Positions 1 through 5,000 of a DNA stretch of 5,000 nucleotides are shown here, piece after piece. Position 1 is the stretch's first letter, and every line of letters begins with the position of its first letter. The stretch comes from Synechococcus sp. HW_metabat.21 (GTDB lineage: Bacteria > Cyanobacteriota > Cyanobacteriia > PCC-6307 > Cyanobiaceae), in NCBI GenBank assembly GCA_018623875.1, contig JAAZUZ010000128.1:1-5000 (forward strand), written 5' to 3'. The position numbers and the translations under genes are program-made. The notes under the pieces were generated by a model. It saw only the letters and a list, made by a program, of their open reading frames with translations. It ran no database searches and was not told the origin of the DNA.

Positions 1-158
1 GACTGCGGCGGGTGCAATTGCTGCGCATCAATCAGCGCGGCGGCTATCGACCGCGCCTGTTGCCCCACAACCGCATGCTCTCGGCCAGCTTCAACCCAGA
101 TGAAGCGCCTGCGCCGCGCAACTCCGTGAGCCTGGCGCTGGATTACTGCCTGTCTTGA
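1..158 (+). CDS. C-terminal end of an unrecognised protein (5' end outside window)
   Basis: The frame starting at base 3 is open from the window edge to a TGA at 156-158, giving the last 51 residues of a protein. I do not recognise the family. The tail is rich in Arg and Leu and ends in SVSLALDYCLS, in which hydrophobic residues (V, L, L, Y, L) fall at every second position. That is the pattern of a single amphipathic beta strand, as at the end of outer-membrane barrel proteins, but one strand is weak evidence and the last residue is Ser, not the usual aromatic. The reading frame is supported by the lack of stops and by its ending just where the opposing rdgB gene ends. The 3' end overlaps rdgB by 16 bp tail to tail. 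No function is assigned. Confidence 0.6.
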   Translation, partial: LRRVQLLRINQRGGYRPRLLPHNRMLSASFNPDEAPAPRNSVSLALDYCLS

Positions 159-745
159 GCCAAGAGGGCCTGCAGTTGGGGTTTCAGGGCGGCGAAGGCG
201 CGACCGCGATGCCCCAACTCCGCTTTCAGCGCTTTCGGCATTTCCGCAAAGGTGAGCTGCGCTTCCGGCACATAAAAGACCGGGTCGTAGCCAAAGCCGC
301 CATCACCGCGGCTTTCCGTCAGGATCTGGCCGGGGCAGTGTCCTTCCACCTCCAGCACGACCTGCCCGCTGGGGTTAGCTAGAGCTAGAGCCGCGGTGAA
401 GCGGGCTGAACGGGAGCTGGGGTCGTGGGCACCGGCTGCGTTGAGCTCCTGGAGCAGCCGCTCGATGCGTGCGGCATCCGTGGCGGCGTAGCGGGCCGAA
501 TGGACCCCCGGCGCGCCGCCCAAAGCATCCACACTCAGACCGGAGTCATCGGCCAGGGCCCACTGCCCCGTCGCCTTGGCAACGGCTTCGGCTTTCAGGC
601 GGGCGTTCGCGGCAAAGGTGTCACCGGTCTCCTCCACCTCGATCCCTGCCGGCTGGGGTTGGGTGTTGAGGCCCAGACCCTCAAGGAGCTGGCCGAACTC
701 ACGCACTTTGCCGGCGTTGCCGCTGGCGATCACCAGGGTGGTCAT
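143..745 (-). CDS. rdgB: RdgB/HAM1 family XTP/dITP pyrophosphatase
   Basis: This 200-residue protein is a complete non-canonical purine NTP pyrophosphatase. The family hydrolyses XTP, dITP and ITP to the monophosphate and pyrophosphate in the cytoplasm, keeping deaminated purines out of DNA and RNA. Visible motifs are SGNAGK at residues 8-13 (triphosphate binding), the acidic EVEETGDTFAANARLKA region at 36-52, ADDSGL at 65-70 with the metal/catalytic aspartates, GAPGVHSARYA at 77-87, GFGYDPVF at 150-157 (base recognition) and GHRGRA at 178-183. The last is SHRGxA in many homologues; here the Ser is Gly, with the His-Arg pair kept. Length matches the family. The ATG at 745 overlaps the TGA of the upstream phosphohexomutase by one base (TGATG), and a purine-rich GAGGGG lies 5 bases before it. 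The gene is therefore probably translated by coupling within a two-gene operon. Two adjacent CTA Leu codons near 379-388 are unlike the surrounding codon use. Confidence 0.96.
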   Translation of the reverse strand: MTTLVIASGNAGKVREFGQLLEGLGLNTQPQPAGIEVEETGDTFAANARLKAEAVAKATGQWALADDSGLSVDALGGAPGVHSARYAATDAARIERLLQELNAAGAHDPSSRSARFTAALALANPSGQVVLEVEGHCPGQILTESRGDGGFGYDPVFYVPEAQLTFAEMPKALKAELGHRGRAFAALKPQLQALLAQDRQ

Positions 746-2211
746 CAGATCCCCTCAGCTAGCTGGCGGGCCCAGCTGAGCACTTCAGCCACGCGTGTCT
801 CGCTTGGGGCCTCGCAGTAAAGCCGTAGCAGGGGCTCGGTGCCGGAAAAGCGCAGCATTAACCAGTGGCTTGGGCCCAGGCGCAGTTTCACCCCGTCGGT
901 TGTGATCACCTCTTGCACCGCGGCTCCAGCGACCTCCGTCGGTGGCGTGCTGGCCAGGTACTGCTCGAGCCGTTGCCGGGTGGCCATGTCGCGCAGGCGC
1001 AAGTCCAGCCGGTCGTAGGCCGCGGCACCACCGCAGCGCTCATGCAGTTCGCTGACACGGACGCCGAGGGGCTTTCCTCCCTCCACGAGGGCCTCAATCA
1101 ACAGCAGTGCGGCGTAGAGGGCATCGCGCTCGGGCAGGTGGCTGCCGAAGCCCACACCGCCCGACTCTTCGCCGCCCACCAGCACGTCACTGCTGAGCAT
1201 TTCGGCGGCGATGTATTTGAAGCCCACCGCCTTCTCCAGCACGGGCCGGCCCAGGTCCTCGGCCACCAGTTGCATCAGGTCCGAGCCGCTCACGGTTTTC
1301 ACGACCGAACCGCTCAGCCCCTTGGCGCGGGCCAGGTGATCGATGAACAGCGGCATCAGCAGCTGGGTGCTGCAGAAACGTCCGTTCTCATCCACCGCCG
1401 CGATGCGATCACCATCGCCGTCAAAGACGATGCCCACCGCTGGCCGACCGGCCAGGGTCGAAGCCCGCACCTCCGCGATCAGCTCCTGCAGATAGGGGGC
1501 GAGTGGTTCCGGTGGATTGCCGCCGAAGAGGGTGTCGCGGTTGGAGCGGATTTCGCGCAGGTGATCGCTTTGGGCGGCGCCCTCCAGCAGGCGGCTGAGG
1601 CCGCCGGCCGCTGAGCCGTGCATGGGATCGACGATCACCTGGAGACCCAGACGCTCGAGACCGTCGCTCAGGGCCTGGGTGTCGACCTTGGCTTTCAAGC
1701 CGGCCAGGTAAGTCCCCATCGCGTCAAAGCGCAGGGTCTCCCCTTGGATCGGCACGGAGATGCCGCCCGCTTGCAAGCGACGCTCGACGCGCTGGGTGAA
1801 GTCGCCTTCCACCGATCCCCCGAAGGGACCTTTGATCTTGAGGCCCAGCCACTCCGGCGGGTTGTGGCTGGCGGTGATCACCAGTGCGCCAAGGGCTTGC
1901 CGCTCCACTACGGCCCAGCTGGCGGCCGGGGTGGGGATGGGCGCTTCTGCAAGCAGCGGCACCAGGTCGGCTCCGCGGACGGCGCTGCAGATCGCTGCGG
2001 CGAGTTCGGGCGCGAGGAAACGGCGGTCGTAGCCGATCACGACTTCGCGGCTGGTCAGGCCCGCTGGGGCCGAAGCCTCCAGTTCCCGCGCCGAAGCCGC
2101 CGCCACCGGCAGCAGCCGCTCGACGGTGATGTCCACGCCGAGGATGCCGCGCCAGCCATCGGTGCCGAAGGCGATCGGGCTGGCTTCCAAGGGCAGGGGC
2201 GCTGAAGCCAT
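745..2211 (-). CDS. Alpha-D-phosphohexomutase (phosphoglucomutase/phosphomannomutase family)
   Basis: The 488-residue product has all four hallmarks of the alpha-D-phosphohexomutase superfamily, which moves phosphate between C1 and C6 of a hexose through a phosphoserine and a hexose-1,6-bisphosphate intermediate. These are FGTDGWRG at residues 15-22, the active-site loop TASHNP at 113-118 with Ser115 as the expected phosphoserine, the magnesium loop DGDGDR at 264-269, the sugar-specificity loop GGEESGG at 346-352, and the phosphate-binding loop RFSGTEP at 454-460. It is intact and of normal length. Substrate cannot be read from sequence: glucose-1-P, mannose-1-P and glucosamine-1-P enzymes share these motifs, and GEESGG favours glucose or mannose sugars. 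From memory, the cyanobacterial protein of this size (Slr1334 type) is distinct from the main longer Pgm and has been linked to making glucose-1,6-bisphosphate; that is an untested analogy here. The ATG at 2211 is fixed by an in-frame TAA 24 bases upstream; no clear Shine-Dalgarno site precedes it. It is first in an operon with rdgB. Confidence 0.94.
   Translation of the reverse strand: MASAPLPLEASPIAFGTDGWRGILGVDITVERLLPVAAASARELEASAPAGLTSREVVIGYDRRFLAPELAAAICSAVRGADLVPLLAEAPIPTPAASWAVVERQALGALVITASHNPPEWLGLKIKGPFGGSVEGDFTQRVERRLQAGGISVPIQGETLRFDAMGTYLAGLKAKVDTQALSDGLERLGLQVIVDPMHGSAAGGLSRLLEGAAQSDHLREIRSNRDTLFGGNPPEPLAPYLQELIAEVRASTLAGRPAVGIVFDGDGDRIAAVDENGRFCSTQLLMPLFIDHLARAKGLSGSVVKTVSGSDLMQLVAEDLGRPVLEKAVGFKYIAAEMLSSDVLVGGEESGGVGFGSHLPERDALYAALLLIEALVEGGKPLGVRVSELHERCGGAAAYDRLDLRLRDMATRQRLEQYLASTPPTEVAGAAVQEVITTDGVKLRLGPSHWLMLRFSGTEPLLRLYCEAPSETRVAEVLSWARQLAEGI
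751..756 (-). promoter_or_regulatory. Ribosome binding site of rdgB
   Basis: Read on the minus strand, GAGGGG lies 5 bases upstream of the rdgB ATG, inside the last codons of the upstream phosphohexomutase gene. It is the clearest Shine-Dalgarno-like site of the starts visible in the window. Its first three bases also belong to the 3' arm of a 7-bp inverted repeat at 754-780. Confidence 0.55.
754..780 (-). repeat. Inverted repeat with alternative inner hairpin at the phosphohexomutase-rdgB junction
   Basis: The plus-strand arms CTCAGCT (754-760) and AGCTGAG (774-780) are perfect reverse complements separated by 13 bases. A second perfect pair, AGCTGG (761-766) and CCAGCT (772-777) with a 5-base loop, shares 774-777 with the first, so the two stems exclude each other. 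In the minus-strand mRNA the outer stem would cover the first three bases of the rdgB ribosome binding site, while the inner stem would leave it free. The bases are also codons for the end of the phosphohexomutase (LSWARQLAE), so protein constraint may be the only cause. Confidence 0.4.
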
Positions 2212-2311
2212 CGGAGCAGGGCACGGGCGTTATCCATGGTGCTAGCAGCCCGCCTCACCGCCTGCGTTGATCCAGGTGCCGGACCCGAAGACGGCCACCT
2301 AGCGTCAACGG
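2212..2311. promoter_or_regulatory. Divergent intergenic region, presumed to hold two opposing promoters
   Basis: This 100-bp stretch separates the start of the phosphohexomutase gene (minus strand) from the start of the nuclease gene (plus strand), so promoters for both are expected here or in the adjacent coding ends. I see no convincing -10/-35 pair. A minus-strand TTGACG (2303-2308) resembles a -35 box, but no TATAAT-like hexamer follows at 16-18 bases. No strong ribosome binding site precedes either start, and I found no clear operator-like palindrome. Confidence 0.35.
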
Positions 2312-3769
2312 GTGCCTGGCCAAATCCTGCTGACCGACCGGCTGTTGCGCAGTTGGCTGCGCTGCAAGCGCCGCGCTTGGCTGGATTGCCATGGCGAGAG
2401 CAGTCAGCGCCAGTGGACCTCCCACCGGGAGCGGCAGCTGGATGAGCAGCGCCGCAGTTTTGCCACCCTGTTTCCCGAGCGCCCAGGCCACGGCGAGGCG
2501 GCGGCCCGTGCGGGAGCAGCGGCGCTGGTGGGCTTGCGCTTGAAGGGCGACGGCGTTGAAGCCCATCCCCCTCTCTTGCAGCGGGTCAAAGGCTCCAGCC
2601 GTTGGGGCGCCCACAGCTACCGGCCGGTGTTGTTCCGGCCCGGCCGGCGCACCACCCGTGAGCACCGCTATGTCTTGGCCCTCTGGGGTCGATTGCTCGC
2701 GGATGCGCAACAGGCGCCGGTGCGAACGGCCTTGGTGCTCTCAGGCTCGGGGCGCGGCCTCCAGCAGGAGACCGTTCCCTTGGCCGGAAGCCTTCCCCGT
2801 CAATTGGATGAGGCGCTAGAGCGCCTCGCCGCCGATCTGCGCCGGCCCACCCCGCCGCCGTTGGTGGCGGATCGCAAGAAGTGCGTGCTCTGCAGCTGGA
2901 AGTCCAGCTGCGATCAAGTGGCGGCGGCGGAAGGGCACCTCAGCGAGGTCAGCGGCATTGGCGCCAAGCGGCGCGACATGTTGCTTGAGCTGGGGATTGA
3001 TCGCCTGACGACGCTGGCGCAGGCCGATCCAAGTGATCTGGCCGATCGCTTGATGACTTATGGCGAGCAGCACGCCGACATTGCCCCGCAGCTGGTGACC
3101 CAGGCGCAGGTGCAGGCCAAGGGCGAACCGCTGCGCCGTGACGCTTTGGCCGCCTTACCGGAATTGGTGGACGCCCCCGGGGTGCTGATCTACGACATCG
3201 AATCGGATCCCGATGCACGGGACGATTTCTTGCACGGCTTTGTGCGCTTGCCCCGTAATCCCGATGGCAGCTGGCCGGATCTGGCTCAGGCGTCAGAAGC
3301 GCCTTATCACCCAATCCTGGCCTTGCTCGAGCACGGCGAAGAGCGGCTCTGGGAGCGTCTGATGCGTCTGCTGGAGGCCTATCCCGATTGGCCGGTGTTG
3401 CACTTCGGTGAGACGGAGGTGTTGGCTCTGGTGAAGATGGGCCAGCGCCTCGGGGTGCGCGAGCGGGAGCTCAAGGCGCTGCGGGCCCGGATGCTGGATG
3501 TGCATCAGCGCCTGCGCCAGCACTGGTGGATGCCCACCAACAGCTACGGGCTCAAAGCCGTGGCCAGCTGGCTCGGGTTCCGCTGGAGTCAGCCGGGCGT
3601 TGATGGCGCTCGGGCGCTGCTCTGGTGGCGGCGCTGGCGCCTGGGGGGAGCCGGCGCCGATGGCCGCGGCTCCCGCCAAAACCTGCGCCGGATCTTCCGC
3701 TACAACCACGACGATGCCTTGGCGACCTGGGTGGTGGCGCGCTGGCTCCTCGAGCAGAACGGGAATTAG
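2312..3769 (+). CDS. TM0106-family RecB-like putative nuclease
   Basis: The 485-residue product matches the architecture of the TM0106 RecB-like putative nucleases. The N-terminus (LLTDRLLRSWLRCKRRAWLD) is the family's usual opening, with Cys18 and Cys26. A remnant PD-(D/E)XK region covers about 70-145, followed by a Cys cluster CVLCSWKSSC at 191-200 that resembles the Cas4/AddB-type iron-sulfur motif together with an N-terminal Cys. A helix-hairpin-helix sits at about 211-246 (SGIGAKRRDMLLELGI). The C-terminal part is an RNase H-like DEDD-type exonuclease domain: YDIES at 294-298 (D295, E297), MLDVH at 394-398 (D396) and YNHDDALAT at 464-472 (D468 likely). The N-terminal nuclease residues look lost: where the family has roughly GRADLL and PVxxK, this protein has AHPPLL and PVLFRP. 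The biological role of the family is not established. Translation starts at GTG 2312; an in-frame TAG at 2300-2302 rules out an earlier start and the conserved opening rules out a later one. It is monocistronic, divergent from the phosphohexomutase and convergent with the YgfZ gene, sharing a 4-bp TTAG end. Confidence 0.88.
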   Translation: MPGQILLTDRLLRSWLRCKRRAWLDCHGESSQRQWTSHRERQLDEQRRSFATLFPERPGHGEAAARAGAAALVGLRLKGDGVEAHPPLLQRVKGSSRWGAHSYRPVLFRPGRRTTREHRYVLALWGRLLADAQQAPVRTALVLSGSGRGLQQETVPLAGSLPRQLDEALERLAADLRRPTPPPLVADRKKCVLCSWKSSCDQVAAAEGHLSEVSGIGAKRRDMLLELGIDRLTTLAQADPSDLADRLMTYGEQHADIAPQLVTQAQVQAKGEPLRRDALAALPELVDAPGVLIYDIESDPDARDDFLHGFVRLPRNPDGSWPDLAQASEAPYHPILALLEHGEERLWERLMRLLEAYPDWPVLHFGETEVLALVKMGQRLGVRERELKALRARMLDVHQRLRQHWWMPTNSYGLKAVASWLGFRWSQPGVDGARALLWWRRWRLGGAGADGRGSRQNLRRIFRYNHDDALATWVVARWLLEQNGN

Positions 3770-4626
3770 CCCTGACCGCCCGCTCCCACCGGCGGATCGA
3801 TGAAGCCCAACGGCTTGCTCACGCTGAGCGAGACCGTCCCGGCTTGGAGTGAGGTTGCGTCCAGGCAAGAGCGCCGGATCAGCGCCAGTCCCCGGTTGCC
3901 TTGTGCGGAGGTCACTACACCAGCGCGTTCACCTGCAGCGTTGCTCAGGCTGGTGCCTGGCTCAACGGCTTCACTGCTTTGCCAAGAGCGCAGCTGCTGC
4001 TTGACCCCGTCGTAGGTGGCGAGTTTCGCGAGGGTCTCTTGGCCCACATAGCAGCCTTTGTTCAGGCTCACCCAGTCCGCCAGGCCGAGTTCAAACGGAT
4101 TGGTGTCGTCGTTGAGTTCACCCGGTGCTGCTGGCAGTCCGTGGCGCAGGCGGTTCGATTCCACCTCCTCCGTCGACCATTGCGGCAGGGCCTCTAGCCA
4201 AGGGGGCAGTCCGGATTCAGATCGCTGCAACAGCGCTGGAGCAGAGGGACCGCTGCCCAGGTCGACGCCTGGTCGCAATAGATCCTTCGCCTCGGCTTCA
4301 ACGTCGCCCTGCCATTGCCAGAGGGTGGCCTGCTCCAGCGCCCCCATTCGCACGTTGTCGGCTGGGAACAGCACGCGATCCAAGCCGCTGCGGATGGCCT
4401 CGCCGTCGCCGGCGATCACGATCAGATCGGCGCCGGCGTCGTCCACGGCCACCAGGGCCAGGCCCCGCATGCGGGCCGTGGGACTGATCAAGCAGGTGGC
4501 CAAGCAGGCGCCGGGCTGGGCCAGCTCAATCGCTTGGCTGCTTTGGCCGTGGAGGAAGCGACGGGTGTCGCCGCCCTCCAGGCGAATCAAGCTGACGGGG
4601 GTGCCCCAGCGGCTGGTAGCGCTCAT
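3766..4626 (-). CDS. ygfZ: YgfZ/GcvT-like folate-binding protein (iron-sulfur cluster repair/assembly)
   Basis: The 286-residue product belongs to the COG0354 YgfZ/IBA57 family, a folate-dependent relative of the glycine cleavage T-protein that helps maintain or assemble iron-sulfur enzymes; it is not an aminomethyltransferase. The signature KGCYVGQE is at residues 190-197 with Cys192. The N-terminal stretch SLIRLEGGDTRRFLHGQSSQAI (12-33) is the usual opening of the fold. The segment ESNRLRHGLPAAPGELNDDTNPFELGL (156-182) is the conserved substrate-pocket region before the signature. The following TLAKLATYDGVKQQLR is, from memory, the variant seen in cyanobacteria and plastids. Length is normal and there are no frameshifts. 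The ATG at 4626 overlaps the pyrE stop (ATGA), so it is likely translationally coupled to pyrE; only a weak purine stretch precedes it. Its TAA stop lies on the same TTAG as the nuclease stop. A link between pyrimidine synthesis and this protein beyond shared transcription is not evident. Confidence 0.93.
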   Translation of the reverse strand: MSATSRWGTPVSLIRLEGGDTRRFLHGQSSQAIELAQPGACLATCLISPTARMRGLALVAVDDAGADLIVIAGDGEAIRSGLDRVLFPADNVRMGALEQATLWQWQGDVEAEAKDLLRPGVDLGSGPSAPALLQRSESGLPPWLEALPQWSTEEVESNRLRHGLPAAPGELNDDTNPFELGLADWVSLNKGCYVGQETLAKLATYDGVKQQLRSWQSSEAVEPGTSLSNAAGERAGVVTSAQGNRGLALIRRSCLDATSLQAGTVSLSVSKPLGFIDPPVGAGGQG

Positions 4627-5000
4627 GCCTGATGCGCCGCTGCGACTTCATCGAGTTGGAAGAGGCTGCGCAGCTCGAGGCCGGCCTCCTGCATGGCGGC
4701 CAGGCCACCCTCCTGGCGGTCGACGATCGTCACCACCCGCTCGACCACGTAACCCGCTTCCCGCAATTGCTTGACAGCTTTCAGTGAGGACCCGCCGGTG
4801 GTGACAACGTCTTCCAGCACGGTGATGCGGCTGCCGGGTTCAGGCAGGGGGCCCTCCAGCCATGCACCGGTGCCGTGACCCTTGGCCTCCTTGCGGACGA
4901 TCAGCGCATCCAGTTCCTGCCCGGCCAGCGCCGCGGCTTGGGCAACGCCACTGACCAGGGGGTCGGCGCCGAGGGTGAGGCCAGCGACGGCCACTGTGCC
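4623..5000 (-). CDS. pyrE: Orotate phosphoribosyltransferase, C-terminal 125 residues (5' end outside window)
   Basis: This is the C-terminal portion of PyrE, which transfers the phosphoribosyl group of PRPP to orotate to form orotidine 5'-monophosphate in de novo pyrimidine synthesis. Numbering from the window edge, the visible parts are AGLTLGADPLV at 6-16, the flexible catalytic loop RKEAKGHGTG at 36-45 (Lys37, Lys40, His42), and the PRPP-binding loop VLEDVVTTGGSS at 61-72 with the acidic pair ED. Together these are specific to PyrE among phosphoribosyltransferases. The frame is open to base 5000, and the residues before Val3 (Gly-Thr) continue naturally, so the GTG at 4992-4994 is an internal Val, not a start. 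The gene ends with TGA at 4623-4625, overlapping the ygfZ ATG. It is upstream in a pyrE-ygfZ operon whose promoter lies outside the window. Confidence 0.95.
   Translation of the reverse strand, partial: GTVAVAGLTLGADPLVSGVAQAAALAGQELDALIVRKEAKGHGTGAWLEGPLPEPGSRITVLEDVVTTGGSSLKAVKQLREAGYVVERVVTIVDRQEGGLAAMQEAGLELRSLFQLDEVAAAHQA

Noticed and set aside
865..1614. Plus-strand open frame of 249 codons opposite the phosphohexomutase gene
   Set aside because: It is an antisense shadow in a GC-rich gene. The protein is rich in His, Gln and Arg with no recognisable motif, while the opposite strand encodes a complete, motif-bearing enzyme.
1618..2205. Plus-strand open frame of 195 codons opposite the N-terminal half of the phosphohexomutase gene
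   Set aside because: It is in the same antisense frame type as the 865-1614 shadow, of low complexity and with no family features.
2303..2308. Minus-strand TTGACG as a -35 box for the phosphohexomutase-rdgB operon
   Set aside because: No -10-like hexamer occurs at the right spacing; a single six-base match in 100 bp is not enough.
3776..3795. CCGCC/GGCGG stem just after the nuclease stop as a terminator
   Set aside because: It is only 5 bp with a 10-base loop and no T run follows; it lies within the C-terminal codons of ygfZ.
3293..3868. Minus-strand open frame of 191 codons across the nuclease and ygfZ ends
   Set aside because: It is Pro/His/Gln-rich without motifs and lies over two well-supported genes in other frames.
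4058..4774. Plus-strand open frame of 238 codons across ygfZ and pyrE
   Set aside because: It is Arg/Pro/Ser-rich with no motifs and is antisense to two genes with clear signatures.
4992..4994. GTG as the start of pyrE
   Set aside because: The frame continues to the window edge and family members have a long N-terminal part before the GLTLGADP segment, so this GTG is an internal Val codon.
1..5000. CRISPR, mobile elements, tRNA/rRNA, or a defence island around the RecB-like nuclease
   Set aside because: There are no repeat-spacer pattern, transposase, inverted terminal repeats or RNA gene features. The Cas4-like cysteines in the nuclease belong to a housekeeping TM0106-type protein surrounded by core metabolic genes.

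Overview
The window looks like ordinary core chromosome from a GC-rich unicellular cyanobacterium, most likely a picocyanobacterium of the Cyanobium/Synechococcus group. This rests on the high-GC coding style, very tight gene packing, the cyanobacterial flavour of the encoded proteins (a YgfZ-type protein with the GCYVGQETLAKLATYDGVK stretch, and a TM0106-type nuclease beside pyrE/ygfZ and pgm/rdgB), and the absence by eye of the HIP1 octamer GCGATCGC common in many other cyanobacteria. The genus-level guess is inference. I saw no mobile element, CRISPR array, tRNA or rRNA.

Layout from left to right: (1) the last 51 codons of a plus-strand gene of unknown function end at 158. (2) A minus-strand pair runs from 2211 down to 143: an alpha-D-phosphohexomutase (phosphoglucomutase/phosphomannomutase family) followed by rdgB, the XTP/dITP pyrophosphatase. 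They overlap by one base (TGATG), so they are almost certainly cotranscribed. (3) A divergent intergenic region of 100 bp (2212-2311) is the only real non-coding stretch. (4) A plus-strand gene (2312-3769) encodes a TM0106-family RecB-like nuclease with a degenerate N-terminal nuclease domain, iron-sulfur-type cysteines, a helix-hairpin-helix and a C-terminal RNase H-like domain. (5) A second minus-strand pair, pyrE (cut by the right edge) then a YgfZ/IBA57-type folate-binding protein, runs from beyond 5000 down to 3766 with an ATGA overlap.

Both tail-to-tail junctions overlap (16 bp at 143-158, 4 bp at 3766-3769), so no terminator fits between convergent genes.

Functionally these are housekeeping genes: pyrimidine synthesis (PyrE), iron-sulfur enzyme maintenance (YgfZ), sugar-phosphate metabolism (phosphohexomutase), nucleotide-pool sanitation (RdgB), and a poorly understood nuclease probably linked to nucleic-acid processing. 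I did not find a new multi-gene system. The points most worth a second look are the nuclease that appears to have lost its PD-(D/E)XK residues but kept its other domains, the exact role of the phosphohexomutase, and possible competing hairpins at the pgm-rdgB junction.
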